A stretch of 64,000 nucleotides of DNA from Raffaelea ambrosiae (GCA_002778195.1 PCDI01000001.1:4861869-4925868), one strand, 5' to 3'; positions 10,936 through 21,839 are shown, counted from the stretch's first letter. Numbers and translations are program-made. The notes: generated by a model not told the origin, from the letters alone.

Positions 10936-11529
10936 GCCAATAGTTAAACGTGAGGCATCCGGAATGCGAGGGCGCAGGAGATGGAATGAGAACGAGGTCA
11001 TGACGGGGTGATGCTCACGGAAAGCGTGTGGAGATACACTGTTTACTCTGCGGGTGGTATTCAGTTTGTGTAACAGATCTAGGCCAGAAGGCTTCACGCT
11101 TTGTTTTTGTGTGGTGGTTGTTCTCGCTGAACAAACAAATTTTTGAAAATACGGAGAAAAAGTGACGAGGGGACAAACAAAAACAGCAGCTTAACTTTCT
11201 TGAACAACGAGATTTTACTCTGTTCTCCTTGGATCACAAGGACTGTACTCACTCTGATTCACAAAAAAAACACAAAAAAACACCGTTTGCCTTTCTTATA
11301 TCTTGCTGGCTACGTCTTGACTTATGTTCTTTTTCACCGCAATCGAACATCACGAAGAAAACAATTCCTTTTCCCTCTCCAGTTTCCCTGCACAACCACT
11401 CTCAAGTTTTCTCTGGTACGACTACAGTTCCATTTCCGTCTTCGATAGAACCAGACAAACACGAGCACGACAAATAAATTACACAACTCCAAAAATCAGA
11501 AACATCACCTCATTCTCCCACCTCACAGA
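10936..11529. other. spacer and leader of the next gene
   Basis: No gene. From about 11330 onward the sequence is C/T/A-rich with repeated CACAACCAC and CTCTC words, which fits a long 5' leader. Confidence 0.5.
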
Positions 11530-12123
11530 ATGGAGAACGCTTCGTTCGGCTACATCTTTGTGGGCATTGTTGTCCCGCTGCTGTTTGTGGTGCTTGCCAT
11601 GGTTGGCACCTATCAAGAGCGCCGGGAAGCCTGCGAGGCCGCCATCGTGGAGGCGCATCAAAAGGGCTTGTACGAGTACTACTGGTTTGGGGAGCAGGCC
11701 CGGGAGGAGGACCAAGAAAAGAACATGGACACTGACCAGAATAGCCTCTCCGAAGCGGACAGCAACAAGAGCAGCACTGGTGGCAGCGACGAGAACAACA
11801 ATCTTGCCATGAGCAGTAGCGACGCCGGCTGGAGCGACGGCGACGTTGAATATGTCCGCAAGTGGCTGGAGAAGGACGATCCCTCCGATACGCCGTCTGT
11901 GATGCCTACCGTAATCGAGATGGACGACCTGAGCAGCGACAACAAAGCTACTGCTACTGCCAAGCCCAAGCCTCAATTCAAGAAGGTGAAGAACCCGTAC
12001 AGCTCGCGTGTGGAGGATGCCGACGAAGACGATGGCGACAACTACGGCGAAGACAAGCCGCCGAGTTATCGGTCCAGCAGCGTCTACAGCACCCAAGGCT
12101 CTTACCGTGGCCACGGCCGCTAA
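11530..12123 (+). CDS. single-pass membrane protein 4 of the array with acidic tail and PPxY motif
   Basis: A 197-residue frame from the ATG at 11530. A hydrophobic helix at about 7-27 (YIFVGIVVPLLFVVLAMVG) follows a six-residue N-terminus, then TYQERREACEAA. The remaining 170 residues are hydrophilic: an acidic Ser/Asp/Asn-rich region, a central segment with GDVEYVRKWLEKDD, a Lys/Pro-rich segment and the end DKPPSYRSSSVY. PPSY is a PPxY motif of the kind bound by WW domains of Nedd4/Rsp5 ubiquitin ligases and their adaptors. Predicted topology is N-out with a long cytosolic tail. No family is recognised; an arrestin-adaptor or ligase link is only an inference from the motif. Confidence 0.6.
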   Translation: MENASFGYIFVGIVVPLLFVVLAMVGTYQERREACEAAIVEAHQKGLYEYYWFGEQAREEDQEKNMDTDQNSLSEADSNKSSTGGSDENNNLAMSSSDAGWSDGDVEYVRKWLEKDDPSDTPSVMPTVIEMDDLSSDNKATATAKPKPQFKKVKNPYSSRVEDADEDDGDNYGEDKPPSYRSSSVYSTQGSYRGHGR

Positions 12124-12839
12124 AACTCGTCCTGCTAGTACAATATCTGAGAAGGAGAGTTTCATGGATAGAGGCACGAATGAGGGCAGAACGCAAGAGT
12201 AGGTAGAACACGGAAAGTAACACGAGGGGATTGGTTGGATCAAAAAGTATCGTCGCTTAAAATTCAATCTAGCATAATATCTGGAAGTCCGGTGTGTCTT
12301 TTTTTTTTCTTTTTCTCCCTTTATCCCCCCCATCAGAGGGTTATCCAAAAAGCAGAGTAGAGCGAGGCAAAAGCAGTACCTATTGCCTTGCCCGATACAC
12401 CTCTATACCAAGATTAAGAACCATGCATGCCCAGAAACCCATTAACCAAAAACCGTTTCTTGCGAACTCCTGATGACCATATTCTAAAGAAAACACAAAA
12501 GAAAAAACAGCAATTGTGAACAAGACGTTGCGTTGCGCTTCAAAACAAGAAACAAATGGGGTATAATATATAGATTATCGTCGCTTTCATAGACGATGAA
12601 CGAGAGTGTGAATTGAATGAAACAATGGCTTGGTTGACTCATTGAAGCCTTTGGTGCTGGCAATGCCTGTTGCAAACATGTTGTAAGATGAAGGGCATCG
12701 ATCGTAGCAGGAAAAGCCCGGTGATCTAGTGATTGGCAACATTTGTGGAAACGATCGTTCATCGCAGCTTTATTCATGTTGGTCGTTCGTTTGGTATGCT
12801 TGATTGTTTCGTTGGCTTTATTTCGATGCTTTGCTCGCC
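12124..12839. other. spacer between convergent small genes
   Basis: No gene. Downstream regions of two converging genes; a T-run lies at about 12298-12311. Confidence 0.55.
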
Positions 12840-13397
12840 TCAAGACTTGTGATTCCAGGCTCCCAGGGGCTTGCTCACGCCAAAGCCAATGCCAACAGCA
12901 ATGCCGATAATAAGGACGCCGATGAGGATTTTGACGAGAAGACGGTTCCGCTTGCTAAGGCGGGATAAGCAGGTGCAGGAGCGCTGGATCTTGGCCTCTT
13001 TGGCTTTCTTCTTCCAGAATTTTGGGCCTGGCCAGACCTGTGTTTCCCGGCATGTTGGGCCAGCGTTGAGCGGTTCTCTGCTTTCTGCGGGAGAGACGAC
13101 AGCCTCAATGTCTGTCGCGTAGGGGCTGAGATGGACCACCCCAGGCTCCGAGACGCTCGAGTTCCGGGGCATGTTTTCCGCGCTTTGTCCACCGCGAAGG
13201 TGGCCCTTTTCGGCATCGGCGGTGCTCACAAGAGGAGTGGAAGCCATACTATCTTTCGATAATTTCTCCACGAGGTACGGTTTTGCCTGGCTCAGTTTTG
13301 CTTTTCTGAATGGGTTTGTCGTGGTGGCTGGCGCCTCGTCGCGTGGCACCTCTGTCACTGATCCCATCGGCGTCTTCTTGTAGTCGTCAGAATTCAT
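12840..13397 (-). CDS. tail-anchored-like small membrane protein, unknown
   Basis: A 185-residue single-exon frame starting with the ATG at 13397. The first 150 residues are polar, with several Ser/Thr-Pro sites and TNPFRKAKLSQAKPYLVEKL. A Lys/Arg-rich stretch (KFWKKKAKEAKIQRSC, then RLSKRNRL) leads into a single C-terminal hydrophobic helix at about 153-174, leaving about a dozen residues after it. This is the layout of a tail-anchored protein with a cytosolic N-terminus. It faces the four plus-strand small membrane proteins. No family is recognised. Confidence 0.58.
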   Translation of the reverse strand: MNSDDYKKTPMGSVTEVPRDEAPATTTNPFRKAKLSQAKPYLVEKLSKDSMASTPLVSTADAEKGHLRGGQSAENMPRNSSVSEPGVVHLSPYATDIEAVVSPAESREPLNAGPTCRETQVWPGPKFWKKKAKEAKIQRSCTCLSRLSKRNRLLVKILIGVLIIGIAVGIGFGVSKPLGAWNHKS

Positions 13398-16300
13398 CTC
13401 TCCTTGGACGTCTTGCGCTGTTGCAAAAGATATGTTCGTAAGCTGTGTGGCTGAGGGACTGGCAATGGCGGGAACAGTTGATATATCTTTTGCCTTTCTG
13501 TAGACTTGGGGGTATGGATGATGAAGGGGATCTGTGTCTTCAGTGGTTAGTACCTATATGGAAAGTAAAAACCCTTTGGACTGAGGGAATATACGTGTTC
13601 CAGCCAGCCGAAAGAGGCCACCGAGAAAGACGGCTCATAGATAAGCTTGGCTGGAAGAGGACAAGCCTAATGAATCGTGGGGTGAACAATAACGTACCAG
13701 AAGTTCTTGTTCAGACGGGTCCGGGCAACAATTGGGGCAGTGCTAGAGCGCTGGACAAAGACTGCAAGACTGGCGACGAAGCTGAAGAAAGCGCGCAGCA
13801 GTAAAGCCCAAAGTTCAGCCGCCAAGACCGTTCTTTGTGGTGCCCGCCGATGTAAGCCGCAACGTGACCAGGAAGGCCAGACGAGATGAAAAGGCAAATG
13901 ATGGAGAGTCGTGAAACTGATGAGTCCTGTAGCAGGAAGTGTCAAATGAAGATATCTGCCTCTTGTCCCTGGATATGTGGTAGTGTATTTCTGTTCTGTT
14001 GATATGTGTCTTTCGAGCGTATAATACTCGTGACGAGTCTTGAAGATGGTGGCGGAAGATGAGCAGGACTGAAGAGTAAGGGGGAACGGAGATGAGGAAG
14101 AAGGCCGGGGGAGGAAAAAGTTTATATCAGAAAGAAACAATTGAAGCAGAAGCAGACGAGGAAAGGGGTCTAGGCTTCCAGCGTGGGACAGTAGCAGCGA
14201 AGAAGGAGCTGGACTCAATGGGGAAGTGGCGACTTGAAAGGGCAAAAGAGCCACGAGGAGGGCAGGTGTTGGGATTGGGAAGGAGCAGCACGCAGAATGA
14301 CAGAGCTCGGCTGGGGTTGTACAATATGATGCGACTCTAGAGCGGGTGTACCATTTTAGTGCTACCGTACGCGAGAAAGTACATGCAAGGGCATTGGCGA
14401 GGCGCTATTGGGAGGATACAATGTATGCCGGCTAAGATACATAATAGTAGGACCGCAACCAGCAACAAACGTACCGGTGACGCGATATCCACATAGTACG
14501 ATACATAGTAAGATAGCAGGATACATAGCAGGATACATAGTGCCCTCGAGCAGCGCCCACACGAGGCATGGACTGTCTCAGCGGGGTGGTTCGGTACGCA
14601 TCTTGTTCGCTCGACTTTGTTTCCCCCCCCTGACGGAGCGCTGTCGAGCAGCCTCTAGCCTGTCACTAATACTTTGTACATACTCGTAGTTCTAATAGTA
14701 ACATCGTACTCGTATCTTTCTCCACACTCCAAAGCTAGCAATGGGCCTCCAAAGGGCATGCAAGGACCCGCACAAGGTTGGGGTGGTTGCCGGATTAGGG
14801 AGTCCAGGCCGCTGGACGGGCGCCTGATTGGTTCTTGCACCTTCAATTGCGCCTTCCTCGCTAGCACGTCCGCTCTTCGATGCCACCTATTGCCAGTAGT
14901 GTATCTTCTGCCACTATCTGTCGAGAAAACTGGGAAGGCGCGACGAGGGCTCCAAACCACGCCGCTGCCCTCAGCATCTCCTCCTCTGCTTAGTCTATGC
15001 GTTTCTCTGCTTCCGGAGTTCTCATGTGAATTGGCAGCATGACGGCCTAGATGAAGGCAATGCTGGCGGAACTTTTGAGACAACTCACCCGCGGTACCTT
15101 CCGCCCTTATTAATTTGTCGCAGACGACGTCAGAGAAGGTCAATACGACACTCTGTATGAAAGGAGACCCGCCCCTGCCTGGTACTGTGTACGATATTGT
15201 CTGGCTGCAGGCTGTTTTCATTGTCTCTTACGCATGCAGCTCCGTGGGAAGACAGAGATGACACATAACTACATAGTACGAGTCCAGAGCCAACCCCAGC
15301 AAGCCATGGGCACAGACGGCAGGTTCACAGACACGGGCAAACCCACTAAAACAAGTGCCACATTGGCTTGGTTGTGCCTATCATTGCCTGTTCATTTGCT
15401 TGGCTGAATAAGTGCGCTGGCGGCACAGTTGCCAATGGCTCCTTCCCTTGTGCAAAATGCACGTTTTGCGTCCAGGCTGGCCTGCGGCCCCGCCCCAACA
15501 CCCCCTTTCTTGCAACCCACTTATTATTTGCAGCCCCCCTTTACTATGCGATGTTTCGCCCGAGAAAATGGCCTTAGGGTGGATCGCCTCCGCCAGGTGG
15601 TATTCATGCTTCTTTCTTCCTGAACTCTTTCTTGATACTGGTGCCATGTCTCTCCTGTTGTTATATTGGAGCCTCCCAACCGTTGAGCTCCTCCAAAGAC
15701 TCTGTGCCGTGGAGCAGCATCAGAAGAATAAAAACACACACAGAAAACCACCTGCCTAATGTGCTTGCTTTGTTTCGGAGGCATCTCAGAAACGGTTAAA
15801 TGGCGCCAGGACGTATCTTAGCATAAAGCAAAAGAAGGAGAATGCGAAGAGGACCTTGGTGCTTGCTGACGTCTTTGTGTCCTTGGAAAGGCGTTTCGCT
15901 GCAATCTCTGGTCCTGAACAGGGTGCGAAACAAGTCCAAGAATAGGATGGGCCCTAGAGTATCGAGTACATAGCAAGTATATAAAATCAAGGGCCGACGA
16001 GATGCTGCGTGAAACTATCTGTTTCTCCACTGATGGCATAGCGCACTCGTAATACGCGCTCAGCGGTTGTTTGCTCCGGCTTCATCTAAACGACCGCACA
16101 CAGGCAGCACAATTGCACGTTGGACAGGGACACAAAATTGATCATCTCGGGCCTTTATTGCATGTGCTTGCTTCTCCTGTTGGCCTAGTGTTTCCCCATC
16201 CCTGCCATTTCTGCGACTGTGGAAGATTGCAGGGTCTCGGGCTTCGGGGCTCAAGCTAATGCAGTACATGTTCTAGACTTGCAGACAAGCCAATTCGGCA

Positions 16301-16750
16301 CCACCGACGACCGATAAGTGCCCCATGGGTGTGGGCAGAATGGGACGTCAAGAGAACCAACTGAGGCAGAGATAGCCTCTGGCGGACTAGCGCAAAGCAA
16401 TGATTTGCTCGGCTTCTTTTCTCGCTAGGAAGGCCTTACTCGTGCTTCAGTTGCCCAGCGATACAACTAATAGCAAGAAACATTTCTTCCATGAAAGAAC
16501 TATGAGCGGGAATGTGCTTCAATTCCACGAGGATTATCGCATGGCTGAAATGCCGTATCCTAGCAAGTTCTCAGCTGGCGGACGCCACTAAAAACAAAAA
16601 AAGCTTGCTGAAAGTTTAGTTACCCCCTTTTCCCCACTTATATCCCGCTGTGTTTATTTGCGCACTGGCGAGCTTATCAAAAAAGAAGAAAAAGGAACGT
16701 CACCCGTATTCAAGACGTGTGCCGCACACCGTCCACGAATTGAGTCCACC
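13398..16750. other. 3.3 kb gene-poor region with short repeats
   Basis: No supportable gene. The part next to 13398 is the leader and promoter of the tail-anchored-like gene. The word ACATAGTAC occurs at 14491-14499 and 15271-15279. A tandem TAGCAGGATACA repeat lies at about 14507-14540. Open frames in this area start without ATG or lack any protein-like composition. Confidence 0.6.
14491..14541. repeat. ACATAGTAC word and TAGCAGGATACA tandem repeat
   Basis: A short degenerate tandem repeat in which GATACATAG recurs about four times within 50 bases. It includes one of five exact ACATAGTAC words in the window. Confidence 0.7.
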
Positions 16751-17402
16751 ATGGTAAATACGTTCTGAAGGAGCTGGCTGCAGGTCATAATATGCAGGAT
16801 GCAGGTCATAATCTCTCAGTACTGACGCGCTCCTCCCGCAGAACAAGGACGGCTGCTACACGTCGGTGCATATGCACCACCCCCGCAACGCTGACCTCTT
16901 TGAAGACGTCTGCAAAGACCGCCTCCCCAATGACGACATCTTCGTGCCGCCGCAGCATCAGCCCATCAACCCGGAAGACGAAGACGACGTCGTGCCCGAC
17001 CAGCATGCCGCGTTCGGTATCCAGCGTGCCACCCAGGCCGTCAAAGAGCCCGCGTGGAAGGACCTGGGGCTGGCGGACCTGATGCGGCGAGGACCCAACG
17101 GGAACGGCGGCGGCAGCGGCAGCGCGAGTGGCTTGGGGGGTGCCGCTGCGGCTGGTGGTGGTCTCGGAGGAACGAGTAGTAGCGGTACCGGCGGCGGCGG
17201 CGGCGGCAACAGCTACACGGGCAACTCGTACGCGTACTACGCCTACTACTATGGCTACAATGGACATGACGTGGTAGCGGCGGCGACGCGAGGAGCAGCA
17301 GCAACGAGCGGGAGCAGCAGCGCCGCGCTCGGCGGTGCTGGTGCCGGCCGGGGGACACAGACAAGCACGACCGGCCGAGGATACAGAGGCATGCCCCGGT
17401 AA
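16751..17402 (+). CDS. glycine-rich protein of unknown function with an ATG-only first exon
   Basis: Inferred model of 187 residues: exon 1 is the ATG alone (16751-16753, context CCACC-ATG), the intron is 16754-16841 (donor GTAAAT, branch TACTGAC, acceptor CAG) and exon 2 is 16842-17402. Without the splice the frame NKDGCYTSVHMHHPRNADLF has no ATG before residue 12, so the splice explains why the conserved-looking start is open. The N-terminal 70 residues look globular (HHPRNADLFEDVCKDRLPND, then acidic NPEDEDDVVPDQ). After that come Gly/Ser/Ala-rich stretches, an Asn/Tyr-rich stretch (SYAYYAYYYGYNG) and a final RGYRGMPR. An alternative is a start at the Met of VHMHHP (16866). A GTAAGAG donor-like word overlaps the stop codon, so a further exon is possible. 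No function is assigned. Confidence 0.6.
16784..16812 (+). repeat. direct duplication in an intron
   Basis: GCAGGTCATAAT occurs twice, about 19 bases apart, inside the first intron of the glycine-rich gene. Confidence 0.75.
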
Positions 17403-17774
17403 GAGAAAGGAAGAGGCCGAACCGGAGAGGGCGAAAAAGGTCTGGCGCAAACGGGAGCGGCAACGTGGGATGAAAAATGAGATGTCGGCAAAAAGTCGAC
17501 GGGCAGGCGTTTATGGCACTGGGACAGGGACTTCTGATAGTATTCATGACACTGAACTTATTGACGAGATTTACGCATTCTCTTTGGTTTCGATGTTTGA
17601 TGTGTCCATCGTCAGATACATTTCCGTGATGCATCCCAAGAAAACATTGTAGTATATTCCCATCCAGAAATTTAATAACGCCTGTATGTCCACCCATGCT
17701 GAACAAGATAAAAAAGACAAAGAAGAAAAAACGGGAACCCCCAACTCCTCTCAGATAGCCCAACGAGCTTCCGC
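17403..17774. other. spacer between converging genes
   Basis: No gene; 3' regions of the glycine-rich gene and of trs31. Confidence 0.6.
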
Positions 17775-18683
17775 TCATGACTTCCCTAGATACGCCTCCC
17801 GCTCTAGTACCGATGGCTCAAACTTGACCAGAAACACGGTCTTACCGGGCCACATCTCGCCCACCTCGTCGGCCCGGCCGACTGTGTGTGCGGTGACGCG
17901 CGCTGGGAACCCCGAGCCGTCGCAGACACCCTCGACGATGCCGGCGACAAACGCAGCGCAATTGAGCTGGCTCATTTCGCGGGGCACGCTGATGTACTGA
18001 TTGACGAGTGGTTCGTTGTCGATGATCATGTACTCGTCCGGGGTGGCCGGGTTGGAGGACTTTTCGAGGCCGTTGGCCTGGCGGCCAAAGAGGTGCTGCC
18101 AGACGTTGATTTTGACAAAGTGGAGGAGGGCGATGATGTTCAAGGGCCGGGACTGCGTCCGGGGGGCTTCGCGGTAGAGAAGGAGATCGAGGAGCTTGAC
18201 ACCGATGGGGTGGCCCTGGACGTTGAGGCTGCGCGAGAGTTAGTTTGTGAAACAAGCAAGCAAGAAAAGAAGAGACGGGCGAAGTGAGGATCAAGAAAGA
18301 GCACAGAAAGGAGGCAAGGCGAGCGGAGCGATGACCAAAAAAGAGTACAGGAAGGAAGCAGAGCGAGCGGAGCGAGGACCAAAAAAGAGCACAGGAGCGA
18401 GCGGAGCGAGGACAACGAATACGTACCGTTTCTCGAGGTCCTGGATGCCGGTGACACGACGCTGGGCATAGCCGACCATCTCGGAGAAGAGGTAGGCAAA
18501 GCTGGACTGGCTGAGCTCGGCATTGCGGGAGCGGTTGAGCGGCCGGTGGTAGATGGTTTTGCCGTTGGTCGGGTAGCGAAGACCGCTCTGGGGGGGTTGG
18601 GGCTGCTGCGCCTGCGACGGGACGGCCGCTTGCGAGGAGACCAGGTCCCTGCCGGGCCCCTGTGCTTTTGTGACGCCGGCCAT
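17775..18683 (-). CDS. trs31: TRAPP complex subunit Trs31 (TRAPPC5)
   Basis: A core subunit of the TRAPP tethering complexes, which act as Rab GTPase exchange factor in ER-Golgi and Golgi traffic. 236 residues in two exons: 18683-18427 and 18228-17775 (intron 18229-18426, donor GTACGT, acceptor CAG). A Pro/Gln-rich N-terminal extension of about 45 residues is followed by the Bet3/Trs31 domain: LNRSRNAELSQSSFAYLFSE, EMVGYAQRRV, RLNVQGHPIGVKLLDLLLYR (across the junction), NIIALLHFVKINVWQHLFG, and DNEPLVNQYISVP. These are diagnostic for Trs31. The intron is unusual: most of it is a tandem repeat of about 40 bases containing CCTCGCTCCGCTCG on the coding strand. Fungal Trs31 lengths vary mainly in the N-terminal extension. 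Confidence 0.95.
18287..18415 (-). repeat. intronic tandem repeat with CCTCGCTCCGCTCG core
   Basis: About three imperfect copies of a 40-base unit inside the trs31 intron. On the plus strand the cores are at 18320-18333 (one mismatch in the last bases), 18364-18377 and 18398-18411 as CGAGCGGAGCGAGG, joined by GACCAAAAAAGAG-type sequence. Confidence 0.85.
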
Positions 18684-19162
18684 GGTGTGTGGGCAGCGTG
18701 ATCGTGGAGAGGGGGAAGCGGAGCGGCGACGGAGACAAGGAAAGGAGGTCGTTCGTTGGCACGTTTCGTGAAGCCCGGAGGGGACGGATTGGCCGTAAAT
18801 TTAGGCGGGGTGGGGCCCAAGCTGCATTTTAGCACGTGGGCTGGCAGCCTCGCCAGCACAAAGTGCACGAGACATTGGACAGGGAGGAGCGAAAGACATA
18901 AATAAGCCCAGGGGGAAAACAAACTCGCTTCGGTTTTTGGTATTAGAACAATTCTATATCTAAAATAATGGCAAATGAAGAAGAGAATAAAGTATGGGAA
19001 AAAAAATAGGATAAAGGAAATGACAAGAAAAAAAAAAGGGTGTGACCAAGCCAAATGCATATGAAGCCGTCCAAAAAAAATGGTCCTTGTCTAAATGATA
19101 CAGGAACAAAGAACAACAAAGCTCGCTAGGCAAAACATGGAGTTTTCTTCTTCAGTTGCTGA
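18684..19162. other. spacer, trs31 promoter
   Basis: No gene. Promoter side of trs31 and 3' side of the lipid-transfer gene; A-rich stretches lie at about 18995-19045. Confidence 0.55.
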
Positions 19163-20188
19163 CTATGCGTCCGCCTCCTTCTTCTCCTCCCCCTCTGCCG
19201 CAGCCACACCCGTCTCTAGCTTCCCGGCCAGATAGTCCTCGTACTCTCCAATGTGCTTGCCGCCGTCCACCCAGCGCTGCTCCCGGGCTGCACGGCGCGC
19301 GGCCGCCATGCGCGTCAGGGCGGGCCAGTAGGCGCTGTGGTCGTACTCGAAGCGCAGCTGGCCGTTGAACTCGGTCCAGAGCTGCTCCGACGGCACGTAC
19401 AGGTTCATGTCGTCGTTGAACTTGAGCTTCTCGCGCGTAAGCGGGTCGATAAACGGCGTGATCAGCTTGAAGAAGCCCTGGACGACCCAGGGGACGTTGA
19501 CGATCAGGGCGCGGCCGAGGCGTTCCGGGTAGTGCGTCTGCAGGATATGCAGCACTTCGCGGCCCTGGCCGATGCCGGGCGCCGTGTTGGTGCGGCTCTT
19601 GCTGGACTTGAAGTTGATCAGCAGCGCCAGCGTCTCCTGGCCGGCGGGCAGAATGTCAATGACGCGCTCGAGCATGTACACCAGGTGCTGCACCTGGCGC
19701 GGCGACACGTCCGTGTTCTGGCGGCCGGGGTTGAGGTACTGGCACACGCGCCCTTGCTTGTCGTAGCCCAAGATCAGCTGCTTGCCCGTCTCGTTCTCCG
19801 GCGAGATGTAGTCGGCCGTGAGACCGTCGACGTCGTAGTCGCGGCGCCAGGCCAGCGTGTCCTGGAGGCGCTTGACGGCGTCGCGCTCGTGCCACTTGGT
19901 CGCGCGCAGGTAGCGCAGCAGGCACTCGCGCGTCAGCCACTGGCGCTCGCTGTCGCTGAGCGGGCCGGCCTTGTCCTTCTTTTGGGTGGCCACGCTCGTC
20001 CAGGAGCGCGCTTGGCTGAGCAGCCAGTCGTACTTGGTCTGCTGGTCGGCGGTCAGGGTTGGCCGGGGCGCCGGGATGCTCGATGGCGTGGGGTGCTCAA
20101 TGGGTGTCTTGAGCACGTCGCCGGCGGCGTTGTCCTTCTCCTGCAGGGCCGGAGCCTTGCTGGCCACGGCAACATCCGGCGTGCTCAT
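19163..20188 (-). CDS. pdr16: CRAL-TRIO (Sec14-like) phosphatidylinositol transfer protein, Pdr16/Pdr17 type
   Basis: An intron-less frame of 341 residues. An N-terminal CRAL-TRIO-N helix bundle (LTADQQTKYDWLLSQARSW, then CLLRYLRATKWHERDAVKRL) precedes the lipid-binding domain (GYDKQGRVCQYLNPGRQNT, LINFKSSKSRTNTAPGIGQG, ILQTHYPERLGRALIVNVPW, FFKLITPFIDPLTREKLKFN). ILQTHYPERLG and the gate-helix sequence are hallmarks of Sec14 superfamily proteins. The LLINFKSS segment and overall layout are closest to Pdr16/Sfh3-type proteins, which exchange phosphatidylinositol and sterol at the cell periphery and influence azole sensitivity in yeast. The tail is Ala/Glu/Lys-rich. The superfamily is certain; the exact paralogue is inferred. 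Confidence 0.88.
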   Translation of the reverse strand: MSTPDVAVASKAPALQEKDNAAGDVLKTPIEHPTPSSIPAPRPTLTADQQTKYDWLLSQARSWTSVATQKKDKAGPLSDSERQWLTRECLLRYLRATKWHERDAVKRLQDTLAWRRDYDVDGLTADYISPENETGKQLILGYDKQGRVCQYLNPGRQNTDVSPRQVQHLVYMLERVIDILPAGQETLALLINFKSSKSRTNTAPGIGQGREVLHILQTHYPERLGRALIVNVPWVVQGFFKLITPFIDPLTREKLKFNDDMNLYVPSEQLWTEFNGQLRFEYDHSAYWPALTRMAAARRAAREQRWVDGGKHIGEYEDYLAGKLETGVAAAEGEEKKEADA

Positions 20189-21406
20189 TGTTGTTGTGGG
20201 TGGAGAGAAGGGTGTGGGAGTAGGTAGTAGCTCTGAACAGTTGTCGATCCGAATGTTCCGCAGCCAGACGAAGAAGGAGGTCGTAGTCGAACACGTCAGG
20301 GGTTCAAGGCTTTGTATTCAGCTCATGCGGCGGGCAATGCTGTGCGACTGTATCAATTGGCGAGGCAGAGAGGTCTCGTGACCACAGATCAACAGTCAAG
20401 CAAGCTCCAATGGTTTGGGAAGCGAGCAACATAACCACACCGTATACGCTTCGGGGGAAATCAGGAAAGGAGAAGGAGCAACAGAGTCGATGTGGAGCTC
20501 CTTCCCAGAGCGGACAACCAATTAAACCGGCGATAAGAATCCCTCGCACTAAGGCTTATCTTAGCGGCGGAAATCTACATAGTACAGTGGCATGTCTCTT
20601 CCTCCCATCCCACTCTTGCAACGTTCCTATACCGGCGCCAGCCGCTTCGCAGTAAAAAAAAAAAAAAGAATGCGAACGTTTCCCCATGGGAGAAGTCGGG
20701 GGAGATGCGGCCATTTTTGCTGGCTCAGGATGGGTATCCTGCAGGGGTGCAGAGAGCCGTTTTAAATTTTATCTTGTTTCTTGTCGGGGACCCCCGCGGA
20801 GAAGACGAGCACATGTCAAGGGCGTTCTGAACCCAGCTCGGAGAAGTAGGAGATCTCCAAAACAGTGCCGGGTCTTTTTAGGGCATGTTCTGGTTGTGAC
20901 AGGTTTGCTTACAGAGATGTGGAGTGATGACGTCTGCACTGAATTTAAGGCAGTAGAACAAGACGCCGGAAAAAAAACAGCTACAGCAACAGCAACAGAA
21001 ACAGAGAGTTCAAATGAGGTCCAGAAGAGGTCCAAACCAATGCCATACATAACCTTGATCGGCAATTCTGGCAGATGCGGTGTCCCACTGGCATACACGA
21101 AAACCCGCTGAGGCAGCGATGAGAAAGCCTAAGCTGTCACTGGCTGGGGCCGAACAGTGGTTGGTAATACAGGTGCCGCAGTCGGCAGCATGGCGCCATT
21201 GTGCTAGCGCCGTCTTGGCCCCTCCAGCCTGGCACCGAACTCGGCCAGACAGTGGTTCACGGTATTCGTTGTTCAATTTTTTCTTCACATATTTTTCACC
21301 CCCGCCAAATTATTCGCCCCCCCAAACCTGGGTCGAATCGCCTGTCAGGCCGGCTCGTAAGCGCTATCCCACCCCCCATTCTAGCCCATCCCGCGCCAGT
21401 TCGTGC

Positions 21407-21437
<31 letters not shown>

Positions 21438-21839
21438 CTTTTTCATTCTTGCTCATTCTCCTCCTCTCGTCTTTCGCCCTGCTTTCTCTTATTCTTTATT
21501 ATCCTCCTGTCTTCTTACTGGCTCGCCCGTTTCACATTGCTCACAAATCAACGCTCGTCCAGAGGCTCCTTTGCTCGGACTCCCCTGTCCACTGTTGTCG
21601 TGCCTCGACCCATCTTTTGTTTGGCCGTAGTTTCCTCGCTTGCTCTTATATTGCAGGCTGGGCTACCCTGTTTGGCTGCCTGACTCGCCTGACTGCTTGA
21701 CTGTTTTCCTCGCGCGTTGCCACCAACACGCAGCCGGACACACAGAGTCGCCCACACTTCTCTTTCTTTCTTTTTTTTTTCTTTCTTCAATATTTCCTCC
21801 CTGTCTGTATCTGGCCGTCCTTTTCACACACAACACACC
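20189..21839. promoter_or_regulatory. divergent promoter region of the Pdr16-like and dre2 genes
   Basis: 1.65 kb between divergent starts. A CCAAT word lies at about 20518-20522, an ACATAGTAC word at 20577-20585, a 27-base A-run at 21407-21433, and from 21434 to 21830 a long C/T-rich leader before dre2. No gene is supported inside. Confidence 0.5.
21407..21433 (+). repeat. 27-base A homopolymer
   Basis: Uninterrupted A-run upstream of dre2; its length is prone to sequencing error and to polymorphism. Confidence 0.9.

Noticed and set aside
13667..14254. Minus-strand open frame of about 195 codons upstream of the tail-anchored-like gene
   Set aside because: Composition is that of a C/T-rich leader (Pro/Ser/Leu-rich); more likely promoter and 5' untranslated sequence.
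14655..15221. Minus-strand open frame of about 188 codons in the gene-poor region
   Set aside because: No hydrophobic pattern, no motif and no neighbouring splice signals that extend it.
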